Assembly (NCBI GenBank): GCA_964537965.1
Contig: CAZIDB010000004.1
Location: forward strand, 1-46,284
Source of the DNA: SURF-24 sp964537965
GTDB lineage: Bacteria; Bacteroidota; Ignavibacteria; Ignavibacteriales; SURF-24
Reading direction: 5' to 3'
DNA: 46,284 bases
The notes under the pieces are model-generated. The model was not told the DNA's origin. It did no database searches and saw nothing but the letters and a program-made list of their open reading frames with translations. The translations under genes were made by a program, and so were the position numbers. Of the stretch, positions 10,501-18,829 are shown one piece after another. The first letter of the stretch is position 1; each line of letters begins with the position of its first letter.

Positions 10501-10812
10501 AAATTTATGCTCAGCTGAAGAGGTACCTACAGAATAACCTGCAATCCAGGCAAACGTAACCATTTTATTCGTGTTATCAGCTGGGACCGGATCAGTTGTC
10601 CATTCGATAAAATCATCATTATTGAAACAACGAATTAATAAAGCTAATTTTGCTTCCGGATGACAGGAATGATATGAAAGATTTTCACCCGCTATCTTAC
10701 CGGCAAAACCATTTATCCATTTTGTAGAGTACAGGACCTCATTATTTTCCTGTGCATTCATAAAAAAATTCATAAAGAAGACGGAGGCTAAAATGAAATA
10801 CTTTTTGTGCAT
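7501..10812 (-). CDS. GH38 family alpha-mannosidase
   Basis: An 1103-residue secreted protein (signal peptide about 1-20) and the first gene of the leftward operon. The N-terminal 270 residues are an accessory beta region. The GH38 catalytic domain starts at about 285 with LIPHAHVDIGYT, whose His291, His293 and Asp295 match the family metal site. The candidate nucleophile is Asp409 in SDIPGYTWG. C-terminal all-beta mannosidase domains follow (about 680-1103). GH38 enzymes hydrolyse alpha-mannosidic bonds in N-glycans. The sequence differs from the classical Golgi/lysosomal type (DIPGYTWG in place of DPFGHS), so it belongs to a distant bacterial branch and its linkage preference is uncertain. 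An AAAGGAATGG stretch precedes the ATG. Confidence 0.85.
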   Translation of the reverse strand: MHKKYFILASVFFMNFFMNAQENNEVLYSTKWINGFAGKIAGENLSYHSCHPEAKLALLIRCFNNDDFIEWTTDPVPADNTNKMVTFAWIAGYSVGTSSAEHKFFLYVNDKKIIEFSTTPKQNKKDWVITGENGAQLYFKFVNLDSVDDFFGYMLLTIPVELLGNKSIAQIKVKGDATNSKDWYMTMQYPMVSKTRISPQRVVAKDKDGNSFQQVKVSIDHFKQPVPVNLELEKESISSELKLGMNDLFLNYPAKTRTVETSIDIDINGEKNSYPVKIEPAKEITFYLIPHAHVDIGYTGLQTEIEKKHWDNFEKAIQYSKRSATYGNDALFKWNVEVLWAVKSYLETFPEKKKDFFDAVRKGWIGLDATYANVMTGLCRPEELYRLVEYSNQLEKENDIKIESAMISDIPGYTWGIVQAFADNGIKYFSVGTNEFDRIGNTLKTWGDKPFYWTSQSGKEKILIWLAGKGYSWFHSWRLTRDDLAPIAAYLNKLAEDEYPYNIVQARYNIGGDNGFPDSTLSDFVKNWNETHITPKFKIATTMELFKDFEEKYRDKIPTYSGDFTPYWEDGAASTAKETAMNRNSAELLNQLEVFYSLSDKKNFPQREFDEAWKYVLLFSEHTWGAWNSISDPEIKFVTDQWDIKKSYAIKADSIAQNLLKRFSNAVNPENPVDHFYVFNSSSWQRSDVVKISADVHTTGKTIADEEGTKIPTQILSNGDIVFTAKDIPPFSHRKYNFVSSNLELESKTETSANTISGKYYTIGVDENNSSVKLFSKNGSSINLVDTTNGLALNQFIHTGKNGENPSYVTVGKIINRENGDVLQSLTLQSEAKGCNSVTQQITLYNDLDKIDILNIIDKKKDYSKESIRFAFPFKIENPVSKIDLAWSVIEPEKNQLKGSNKNYFTVQRWIDISNDKLGFTLAANDAPFVEFGGMNAEAWMSSPDKEWFTKTASSSMCFSWAVNNSWHTNFKASQEGVTSFKYSLKAHNQFDYLSAYKFGVESSQPLLIVFNDEVTQNYEQMFKPDENSSLVVTNVKPTYTRNGYMIRIFNPTDKTSSSGFSYKGTSEAKVFLSNGDEEELQEIQNQIQLKPFEVITIKVKEN

Positions 10813-11201
10813 AATGTTTCCATTCCTTTAAAAAGTAAAAATAATCTGGAGTTAACTTGGAAAACAAACTAATTTTTATCGTCAATATTTTTTAAAAAAA
10901 TAATCTTGGGCTGGTACAAAATACGAGATTTTTATTTAAAAGAGAAGGGACGCCACTTTTCTCTAAAAATCAAGGATAATTTGCTTTTCATTCTGCTAAA
11001 TTATTTGTTATTTTTGTCCAGAGTATTATGTTTATTTCTATAAAATAAATACTACTCAGATTTTTCAGTTATCAAAGATGCCGGCTTAATGTAAACAATT
11101 GATTGCAAACTCATTACTGATTGTTGTATTTTCCGGAAAAAATATGTTACGAATCATTCTTTAAATAATAATTTTTCAATAGATAACCTAAAAGGATTTT
11201 T
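10813..11201. promoter_or_regulatory. Divergent promoter region between the GH38 operon and the symporter gene
   Basis: 389 bases with no gene, between divergently transcribed operons, so it should hold both promoters. Visible elements are a perfect 12-base palindrome TTTTCCGGAAAA at 11129-11140, a TAttTTTG motif at 11009-11016 that resembles the Bacteroidota -7 element, and AGAGAA/TTCTCT arms around 10941-10964. No -33 element at the correct distance from the -7-like motif was found. AAAGGA before the ATG at 11202 is a good ribosome site. Confidence 0.5.
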
Positions 11202-13127
11202 ATGAACCTTACTCTTATTGATTGGCTGATAGTTGTTGTCTGCATCGCAGTACTCTTTTTTGTAGTACGTTTAAGTAAAAGTTTTGTAAAAAGCGTTGTG
11301 GATTTTCTTTCGGCCGGAAGAACTGCCGGCAGATACATGATCACAGTTTCCCAGGGAATGGCAGCCATCGGAGCTATTACTATCGTTGGTCAGTGGGAAA
11401 TGAATTATGTGGCAGGCTTCGCATTAAGATGGTGGGAATTTACAATGGCAGTAGTGCTTTTAATGATTACAGTTTCCGGATGGGTTATCTACAGATTCCG
11501 GCAGACGCGGGCATTAACAATTGCACAATTCCTTGAAATGCGTTACAGCAGAAATTTCAGAATATTTGCCGGCATACTTGCATTTATCTCTGGTTTGTTA
11601 AATTTTGGTATTTTCCCCGCGGTAAGTGCAAGATTCATAATTTACTTTTGTGGTTTTCCGCTTAACTTTCAAATTATTGGTTTAAGCATTCCAACATTCC
11701 CGGTAGTAATGGCGTCATTCCTTTTAATTTCATTATACTTTGTTTTTTCAGGCGGACAGATTGCAGTTATTATTACAGAATTTATCCAGGGAATTTTTTC
11801 CAATCTTACTTTTCTTGTTATCATTATTATTTGCCTGTTTGTTGTAAACTGGGACCAGGTTTACCAGGCTGTTATTACAGCACCAACTGATGCTTCATTA
11901 ATAAATCCTTACAAGACAAGTGCAGTTCCCGATTTTAATTTCTGGTACTTTCTTATAAATGTAATCGGTGTTATCTATGTTAAGTTATCATGGCAGGGTT
12001 CACAGGGATTTAATTCCTCTGCAAAGAGTGCCCACGAAGCAAAGATGGGAGAAGTGCTTGGCAATCTTCGCGATATTCCGAAATGGTTATTCCTTGTTTT
12101 AATTCCTGTACTTGCTTATGCAATATTACATCACCCTGATTTTGCAAACACTGCTGCCTCTGTAAATCAGACTTTGTCTGGCGTTGGCAATGAAGCAATT
12201 CAAAGCCAGCTTCGTATTCCACTTGTACTTTCAAAAATATTGCCGGTTGGTGTAATGGGAGCTTTTCTTGCTGTTATGGTTATGGCTACAATAGGAACGC
12301 ATAATTCTTATATGCATTCCTGGGGCAGTATTTTTATTCAGGATGTAATTATGCCATTCAGAAAAAAAGCTTTTGAACCAGAACAGCATTTAAGAGTTTT
12401 AAGAATCTCTATACTTGGCGTCTGTATTTTTATCTTTGTGTTCAGTCTGGTATTTCCAATGACTGATTACATCTTTCTTTACTTTGCAATTACAGCAGCT
12501 ATTTTTGTCGGAGGCTCAGGCGCTGTAATAATAGGAGGTTTGTATTGGAAGAAAGGAACAACCGCCGCAGCTTGGAGCGCTTTAATTGTTGGTTCGGTTG
12601 TGTCTGTTGCAGGAATTATACTTCAGCAAATGATCAAGGATTTTCCGATCAACGGACAATATTTCTGGGGGATATCAATGGGTGTTTCTACTTTGGTTTA
12701 TATTATTGTTTCACTGCTTAACAGAAAAGATGATTTTAACATGGACAAAATGCTCCACAGGGGTGCATATGAAATTAAAGAAGAAACTGTTGTTGTGGAT
12801 GTAGTTCCTGTAAAAGGATTGAAGATGCTTGGAATGGGAAAAGAATTTACTAAAGGTGATAAGTTTATTTATCTTACCGCTTATACATGGACCTTCATCT
12901 GGGTAGTAGTTTTTATAATAGGAACAATCTTTAATCTTTCCGGTGATGTACCGGATTCCTCCTGGATGTCATTCTGGAAAATATTTGTTTATATAAATCT
13001 TGCTGCTTCATTCGTTATTATTATCTGGTTTGCTTTTGGTGGAATTAAAGATTTTAAAGAGATGATGCACAGGCTTAGAACTATGGTGCGCGATCATAAA
13101 GATGACGGAACAGTAAAACATTCTTAA
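11202..13127 (+). CDS. Sodium:solute symporter (SSS family)
   Basis: A 641-residue polytopic inner-membrane protein with at least twelve hydrophobic helices, starting at residues 5-25. It has the SSS-type features of an N-terminal helix followed by a DFLSAGR segment (FLSAGRTAG), a conserved GSQGFNSSAKSA-like stretch mid-protein, and the LHRGAYEIK segment near residue 523 before the last helices. SSS proteins import sugars, acids or other solutes with sodium. It leads the rightward unit with the alpha/beta-hydrolase and GH92 genes, so a mono- or oligosaccharide released by the periplasmic glycosidases is the likely substrate. Because GH94, GH130 and GH125 lack signal peptides, a disaccharide or short oligosaccharide would fit, but this is inference. 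Confidence 0.9.
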   Translation: MNLTLIDWLIVVVCIAVLFFVVRLSKSFVKSVVDFLSAGRTAGRYMITVSQGMAAIGAITIVGQWEMNYVAGFALRWWEFTMAVVLLMITVSGWVIYRFRQTRALTIAQFLEMRYSRNFRIFAGILAFISGLLNFGIFPAVSARFIIYFCGFPLNFQIIGLSIPTFPVVMASFLLISLYFVFSGGQIAVIITEFIQGIFSNLTFLVIIIICLFVVNWDQVYQAVITAPTDASLINPYKTSAVPDFNFWYFLINVIGVIYVKLSWQGSQGFNSSAKSAHEAKMGEVLGNLRDIPKWLFLVLIPVLAYAILHHPDFANTAASVNQTLSGVGNEAIQSQLRIPLVLSKILPVGVMGAFLAVMVMATIGTHNSYMHSWGSIFIQDVIMPFRKKAFEPEQHLRVLRISILGVCIFIFVFSLVFPMTDYIFLYFAITAAIFVGGSGAVIIGGLYWKKGTTAAAWSALIVGSVVSVAGIILQQMIKDFPINGQYFWGISMGVSTLVYIIVSLLNRKDDFNMDKMLHRGAYEIKEETVVVDVVPVKGLKMLGMGKEFTKGDKFIYLTAYTWTFIWVVVFIIGTIFNLSGDVPDSSWMSFWKIFVYINLAASFVIIIWFAFGGIKDFKEMMHRLRTMVRDHKDDGTVKHS

Positions 13128-13164
13128 ATTCTTTTTATAGAAAACTAAATATTATTGATCATTG

Positions 13165-13184
13165 CCGTCAGTTTTAACTGACGG
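13165..13184. repeat. Perfect inverted repeat downstream of symporter gene
   Basis: CCGTCAGTT and AACTGACGG are 9-base arms separated by TT, 38 bases after the symporter stop. There is no U-tract right after it, so it looks more like a dispersed palindromic element or a 3'-end protecting hairpin than a classical terminator. Confidence 0.7.
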
Positions 13185-13201
13185 ATCAAAAAGTAAAATT
13201 T

Positions 13202-13240
13202 CCTGCTTTAGCCTGCTTAACTAGATTAGGCTTAAGCAGG
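13202..13240. repeat. Second inverted repeat, possible attenuating hairpin
   Basis: Arms CCTGCTTTAGCCT (13202-13214) and AGGCTTAAGCAGG (13228-13240) pair with one mismatch. An alternative perfect 9-base pairing uses CCTGCTTAA and TTAAGCAGG. It is followed by attatatttt. Together with the preceding palindrome it sits in the 170-base gap before the alpha/beta-hydrolase gene and could lower read-through. Confidence 0.6.
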
Positions 13241-13297
13241 ATTATATTTTAAAAATGGAAAATCCCAAATAAGTTTGAATATAACAGGAGAACACTC

Positions 13298-15802
13298 ATG
13301 AATAGACTTGTCATTACTACCCTTCTATTTTTTTCTTCATTAACAATCATAACCGGTCAGTCTGCTGATTCTGTCATTCTAAAACAAGGACTGATGATTA
13401 AGCTTAATGAGATTTATACCAACAAAGTTATAGCATCTGATGTGATTGCTGCTTTGGTTGAGACAGATAAGTTCGAAACTCCAAAAGAAAATGAAGCACT
13501 TAAATTTAATGATGAACAGGTTGGTGTATGGAAGAAAATCGTTTCCAACGATAACGGCTGGTTTATAAATGATACTCTATACAATGCATATGTATACCTG
13601 CAATACAAATCCGATAAAAATGAAATCATACTTTTAGAGGCAATGGGACACAGCGTTGCTTATGTAAACGGAGTAGCACATTCAGGCAATCCTTACAGAA
13701 CTCAGGATAATTTTGAATCCTGGGGACCAAGGTTTGACTATTCACTCATTCCTGTTAAAGTAAATAAAGGAAATAATGATTTATTATTCGGCTGCAACCG
13801 TGCCGGAGTTCTAAAAGTAAAAATTCATACTAATAAAAAAGGATTATACTTTGTTAACCAGGATCTTACTTCCCCGGATATTATTATAGGTGAAGCTGCA
13901 AACGCTTTCGGAGCTATCCCGGTAATTAATGCAACAGATGAAACATTGAAAGGTTTATCAATTAAAACCTGGAGCGAAGGCACTGCACCGGAATATTATT
14001 CTGTTAAACAAATCAACCCAGTATCAATTTTTAAAACTCCGTTTTTAATTAAACTTCCTGCACAAAACAACCAGGGAAAAATTAAATTCAACATAGAGCT
14101 TGTAAGAAAAGATAATTCAAAAGATGAAGTTCTTGCATCAACAGTTATCGAACTGAATGTTTTACCATCCACAGAAAAACACAAAGAAACATTTATAAGC
14201 AATCTTGACGGAAGCGTTCAGTATTATGGTGTAACTCCTGCGGTTAATCTTCCAAAAGGAACAAAGCCCGCTTTGTTTTTAAGTTTACATGGAGCAGGTG
14301 TCGAGGCAATAAACCAGGCACAGGCTTATAATTTTAAAAACTGGGGATACATTGTATGCCCAACTAATCGCCGCCCGTACGGCTACAACTGGGAGAACTG
14401 GGGCAGACTTGACGGACTTGAGGTTTACAATCTTGCAAAAAAGAAATTCAACATTGATGATAACAGGGTTTACCTTACCGGTCATTCAATGGGCGGGCAT
14501 GGTACCTGGCAGCTCGGAATTAATTACCCGGATAAATTTGCTGCCCTTGGTCCAAGTGCTGGGTGGATAAGTATCTGGTCGTACAGAATAAGACCAACAA
14601 TGGATTCTTCTGATATTAAAAAAATGCTGCTCCGCTCAACAAAGCACAGTGATACTTATGCCTTTACAACCAACTTAAAACCAAACGGCATTTATATTCT
14701 TCACGGTGATGCTGATGATAATGTTCCACCTGAACAGGCAAGATCAATGGTTGAGAATCTTTCTAAATTCCATAAAGATTTTATTTTTTATGAAGAACCA
14801 GGTGTTGGTCATTGGTGGGATAATTCCGATGAACCGGGAGCCGATTGCGTAGACTGGATGCCAATGTTTGACTTCTTCTCTCATCATTCTGTGCCTGATA
14901 ATAATAAAGTACGTTCAATTGATTTTGTCACTGCTAACCTTGCTATCACTTCAAGCAATTACTGGATTGAAATTTTAAACCAGGTTAAACAGCAGATGAT
15001 GAGCAGAATTAATATTCATCTTGAACCGGGTAACAGAAAGTTTGTTGGCACCACAAGTAATATTCTACGATTAGCTATTGATGCATCAATGTTAACAAAC
15101 GATGCTCCTGTTTCTGTAAATCTTGATGATCAATTAATTGCAGATATAAAGTTACCTGCTGACAATAGAATCTATCTTTATAATAATAATGGTAAATGGG
15201 AAGTAAGCAGCAAACAAGGCGAAGAAAATAAATACCCTGGCCGCCTTGGTAACTTTAGAGAAGTATTGAATAACAATGTTGTTTTTGTTTATGGTACAAA
15301 CGGCAGCAAAGATGAAAACAAGTGGGCTTACGAAAAAGCAAGATACGATGCCGAGAAGATCTGGTACCAGGGAAACGGCAGCATCGAAATAATAACCGAT
15401 GAACAATTTGATGCTACTGTATATAAAGACAGAAATGTTGTTCTGTTCGGTAATTCGGAAACAAATTCTGCCTGGACAAAACTACTTAAAGATTCTCCTG
15501 TTCAGATAGATAACAAAAAAATTAAAATAGGGGAAAAGGAAATTAAAGGAAAAGATTTAGCTTGTTTAATGATCCGCCCGAGGACAGACAGCAAGATTGC
15601 AAGTGTTGCAGTTGTGGCAGGAACAGGTTTGGAAGGAATGCAGCTAGCAAATCTTGCACAGCATTCACACCCTTATCTTAGTTTTCCGGATATAGTTGTT
15701 TATAATTCAGGTGTTCTTCAATTTGATGAAAAAGGCGTTAAGTTTGTAGGTTACTTTGGTAATGACTGGTCGCTTCACAATGGTGAGTTTATAAATCAAT
15801 AA
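13298..15802 (+). CDS. Secreted alpha/beta-hydrolase (prolyl-oligopeptidase/esterase-like)
   Basis: An 834-residue periplasmic protein (signal peptide about 1-20, ending TGQS). The first 300 residues are a beta-rich accessory region. About 310-525 form an alpha/beta-hydrolase with nucleophile elbow GHSMGG (Ser397), an acid candidate in HGDADDN (Asp471-Asp474) and the histidine in GVGHWW (His505). The C-terminal 300 residues are unrecognised. Such proteins are often annotated as S9-like peptidases, but in sugar loci many are carbohydrate esterases. Removing an acyl decoration or attacking the glycoprotein is therefore possible. AGGAG precedes the start, and the stop is 15 bases before the GH92 start, so the two are co-transcribed. 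Confidence 0.8.
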   Translation: MNRLVITTLLFFSSLTIITGQSADSVILKQGLMIKLNEIYTNKVIASDVIAALVETDKFETPKENEALKFNDEQVGVWKKIVSNDNGWFINDTLYNAYVYLQYKSDKNEIILLEAMGHSVAYVNGVAHSGNPYRTQDNFESWGPRFDYSLIPVKVNKGNNDLLFGCNRAGVLKVKIHTNKKGLYFVNQDLTSPDIIIGEAANAFGAIPVINATDETLKGLSIKTWSEGTAPEYYSVKQINPVSIFKTPFLIKLPAQNNQGKIKFNIELVRKDNSKDEVLASTVIELNVLPSTEKHKETFISNLDGSVQYYGVTPAVNLPKGTKPALFLSLHGAGVEAINQAQAYNFKNWGYIVCPTNRRPYGYNWENWGRLDGLEVYNLAKKKFNIDDNRVYLTGHSMGGHGTWQLGINYPDKFAALGPSAGWISIWSYRIRPTMDSSDIKKMLLRSTKHSDTYAFTTNLKPNGIYILHGDADDNVPPEQARSMVENLSKFHKDFIFYEEPGVGHWWDNSDEPGADCVDWMPMFDFFSHHSVPDNNKVRSIDFVTANLAITSSNYWIEILNQVKQQMMSRINIHLEPGNRKFVGTTSNILRLAIDASMLTNDAPVSVNLDDQLIADIKLPADNRIYLYNNNGKWEVSSKQGEENKYPGRLGNFREVLNNNVVFVYGTNGSKDENKWAYEKARYDAEKIWYQGNGSIEIITDEQFDATVYKDRNVVLFGNSETNSAWTKLLKDSPVQIDNKKIKIGEKEIKGKDLACLMIRPRTDSKIASVAVVAGTGLEGMQLANLAQHSHPYLSFPDIVVYNSGVLQFDEKGVKFVGYFGNDWSLHNGEFINQ

Positions 15803-15817
15803 TTCGACGGAGTTTAA

Positions 15818-18769
15818 ATGCATAAGAATATATTCCTTCAGGCACTTATTGTTGTAATTATTTTTTCAGTATCTGTTACTGCACAGAAAAAATTAACCGA
15901 ATATGTTAATCCCAAAATCGGAACCGATGCACACGGACACACTTATCCCGGTGCAGCTTTACCCTTTGGTATGGTACAGCTTAGTCCTGATAATGATATT
16001 AAAGACTGGGACTGGTGCTCTGGCTACCATTATTCAGATAATTCAATAATGGGATTCAGCCACACACATTTAAGCGGCACTGGCTGTGCTGATTATGGCG
16101 ATATTCTTTTTATGCCAACTACCGGAGAATTAAAAACTAATCCAGGGGATAAAAAAATTCCCCGTTCAGGTTACCGCTCTCAATTCAAACATGAAAATGA
16201 AATTGCCAAAGCAGGATACTATTCAGTTCTGTTAGAAGATTATAATATAAAAGCTGAATTAACTGTAACCAAGCATGCCGGTTTTCATAAGTACACTTTT
16301 CCTAAGTCAGGTCAGTCTCATGTGATTCTTGATCTTGTCCACGGAATTGAAACGCAGGTAAAGGAAGCTGAAATTAAATTTGTGAATGATAAAACCATTG
16401 AAGGTTATAAAAGAGTAAGCGGCTGGGCTGCTGACAGAAATGTTTACTTTGTTGCAGAATTTTCGAAACCGTTTAAATCATTCGGAATAATTCAGGATGA
16501 TAAAAATCTGGGTGACTCAAAAACTGCAAAAGGAAAATTTCTAAAAGCTTTTGTTGATTATGAAACCAATGAGAATGAAGCAGTTCTGCTTAAAGTAGGA
16601 ATATCTTTTGTAAGTGTTGATGGTGCGAGGAAAAATCTGGCAGCAGAAATAACGGGCTGGGATTTTGAAAAGATTAGAAATGCAGCTGATGATATTTGGG
16701 AAAAAGAATTATCCAAAATAACAGTTGAAAGTTCTGACGAAAAAGAAAACACAGTATTCTACACTGCAATGTACCATTCATTACTAACACCAAACACTTT
16801 CTCTGATGTTGACGGTAAATATTATGGAATGGACAGAAAGATTCATACCGTTAAAGATTCGGAAATCTTCACAGTATTTTCTTTATGGGATACCTTTCGT
16901 GCTGAACATCCGTTGTTTACTATAATAGATCCGGAACGTGATCTTGACATGGTAAAATCCCTAATTGCAAAATATGAAGAATCAGGTTTGCTGCCCGTTT
17001 GGGAACTGGCTTCAAATGAAACAGGAACAATGATTGGTTACCACTCAATTCCTGTTATAGCTGATGCATACTTTAAAGGCATTAAAGGTTTTGATGCCGA
17101 AAAAGCTTTTGAAGCGATGAAGAAAAGTGCAATGGAAAATAAAAATGGTCTGTCATTTTACAAAGAATATGGGTACATCCCGTCAGATCTTGAACATGAA
17201 AGCGTATCAAAAACTTTAGAATATGCTTACGACGACTGGTGTATTGCAAAGATGGCAAAAGCTCTTGGCAAAGAAGAGGATTATAATTATTTCATCAATC
17301 GCGCAAAGTTTTATGTAAATGTATTTGATCCATTAACATCTTTAATGCGTGCAAAGAAAAACGGCAGATGGTTTGAACCTTTCGATCCTTATTCTGTAAG
17401 CGGCAATTACACTGAAGCCAATGCATGGCAATACAGCTTTTTTGTACCACAGGATGTTAATGGTTTAATTACTCTGATGGACGGTGACGAAAAATTTATT
17501 CAGAAGCTGGATGAATTGTTTACAACTAATCCTCAGCTTACAGGAAGATTTCAATCCGATATTACCGGATTGATTGGACAATATGCTCATGGTAATGAAC
17601 CAAGTCACCATATGGCTTATCTTTATAATTATGCCGGCGCTCCGTGGAAAACACAGGAAAGAGTTTACGATATACTTACAAAGCTTTACACAGATAAACC
17701 GGATGGACTTTGCGGTAATGATGACTGCGGTCAAATGTCTGCATGGTATGTTCTAAGCGCATCAGGGTTTTATCCTGTTTGCCCCGGCAACGATGAATAT
17801 GTTCTAGGAACACCTCATTTCAAAAAAATCACAATCAATACCGGCGGTAACAAAAAATTTGTAATTACTGCGAACAATTTTTCTGAGAAGAATTATTATG
17901 TACAATCAGTAAAATTAAATGGTAAAGATTATCCTTATACTTTCATAAAGCATTCTGATATTACCAACGGCGGAGAACTTATTTTTGAGATGGGATCAAA
18001 ACCATCGGAATGGGGAAAGGAAATTTCCGCAAGACCAAAATCAATTATTGATGTTGATTTTATACCTGTACCCTACCTAACCTCAGGCGAAAGAGTTTTC
18101 AAAGATGAAGCGGTTATTACAATTTCATCAGTCGATCAGGATTCGGAAATTTTTTATTCTATAGACGGATCAAATCCAACCGACAAAAAAAATAAATACA
18201 CTTCGACAATTACATTAAAAAATACTACTGAATTGAAAGCAGTCAGCTTTAAAAACGGAAACTTCAGCAAAGTTGTAACTGCCAGCTTCAACAAGCTGCC
18301 GGAAGGCCGGAGTATAAAGCTTAATGCACAGTATCATCATAATTATACAGGCGGCGGCCCAAATGGATTGATTGACGGAATAACAGGCACAGACAATTTT
18401 CATACTGACGCATGGCAAGGGTATGAAGGAGTTGACCTTGATGCAGTTATTGATCTTGGTAAGATTGAAAAAGTAAAATCCATAAAAGCAAACTTTCTGC
18501 AGAATACCGGCTCCTGGATATTTTTCCCTGCGTATATTGAATACTCAGTTTCAGCAGATGGAAACAATTTTACACCGGCAGGAAGTTTTAATTATAAAGT
18601 TGACGAGACAAAACCAGAACAAGGTTTGAAAAGTTTTGAGAAATCACTAGAAGGAATTGAAGCGAGATATGTAAAAGTTTTTGCTAAAAATGTAGGTATT
18701 TGCCCACAGTGGCATCCAGGCAAGGGAAGTAAAGCCTGGTTATTTATTGATGAAATTTCCATTAAGTAA
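15818..18769 (+). CDS. GH92 exo-alpha-mannosidase with chitobiase-like and discoidin-like C-terminal modules
   Basis: A 983-residue periplasmic enzyme (signal peptide about 1-22) that should remove terminal alpha-mannose in a calcium-dependent reaction. Family motifs are GHTYPGAALPFGMVQLSPD near residue 40, HLSGTGCADYGD, GNEPSHHMAYLYN at 592-604 and GNDDCGQMSAWY near 633-644. After the GH92 core (to about 755) come a CHB_HEX-like segment (YSIDGSNPTD) and a discoidin-like domain (about 850-983) ending in CPQWHPG. An ACGGAG ribosome site precedes the ATG. GH92 enzymes are the main trimmers of alpha-1,2, 1,3 and 1,6 mannose in bacterial N-glycan use; the exact linkage cannot be read here. Confidence 0.95.
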   Translation: MHKNIFLQALIVVIIFSVSVTAQKKLTEYVNPKIGTDAHGHTYPGAALPFGMVQLSPDNDIKDWDWCSGYHYSDNSIMGFSHTHLSGTGCADYGDILFMPTTGELKTNPGDKKIPRSGYRSQFKHENEIAKAGYYSVLLEDYNIKAELTVTKHAGFHKYTFPKSGQSHVILDLVHGIETQVKEAEIKFVNDKTIEGYKRVSGWAADRNVYFVAEFSKPFKSFGIIQDDKNLGDSKTAKGKFLKAFVDYETNENEAVLLKVGISFVSVDGARKNLAAEITGWDFEKIRNAADDIWEKELSKITVESSDEKENTVFYTAMYHSLLTPNTFSDVDGKYYGMDRKIHTVKDSEIFTVFSLWDTFRAEHPLFTIIDPERDLDMVKSLIAKYEESGLLPVWELASNETGTMIGYHSIPVIADAYFKGIKGFDAEKAFEAMKKSAMENKNGLSFYKEYGYIPSDLEHESVSKTLEYAYDDWCIAKMAKALGKEEDYNYFINRAKFYVNVFDPLTSLMRAKKNGRWFEPFDPYSVSGNYTEANAWQYSFFVPQDVNGLITLMDGDEKFIQKLDELFTTNPQLTGRFQSDITGLIGQYAHGNEPSHHMAYLYNYAGAPWKTQERVYDILTKLYTDKPDGLCGNDDCGQMSAWYVLSASGFYPVCPGNDEYVLGTPHFKKITINTGGNKKFVITANNFSEKNYYVQSVKLNGKDYPYTFIKHSDITNGGELIFEMGSKPSEWGKEISARPKSIIDVDFIPVPYLTSGERVFKDEAVITISSVDQDSEIFYSIDGSNPTDKKNKYTSTITLKNTTELKAVSFKNGNFSKVVTASFNKLPEGRSIKLNAQYHHNYTGGGPNGLIDGITGTDNFHTDAWQGYEGVDLDAVIDLGKIEKVKSIKANFLQNTGSWIFFPAYIEYSVSADGNNFTPAGSFNYKVDETKPEQGLKSFEKSLEGIEARYVKVFAKNVGICPQWHPGKGSKAWLFIDEISIK

Positions 18770-18812
18770 TTGTTCATTAAAAATATAATTCACTAAATTT
18801 GCAATCGATAAA

Positions 18813-18829
18813 AATATCATAGTGATATT
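18813..18829. promoter_or_regulatory. Candidate autoregulatory operator overlapping the ROK gene start
   Basis: A perfect inverted repeat, AATATCA-tag-TGATATT, ends exactly one base before the ATG of the ROK gene. It occupies the space where a ribosome site would be, and no Shine-Dalgarno is seen. Binding by the encoded repressor, or a small mRNA hairpin that limits translation, would each give feedback control. This is inferred from position and symmetry only. Confidence 0.4.

Noticed and set aside
11009..11016. TAttTTTG as a Bacteroidota -7 promoter element
   Set aside because: No -33 element at a suitable distance; in AT-rich DNA the motif is expected by chance, so no promoter is claimed.
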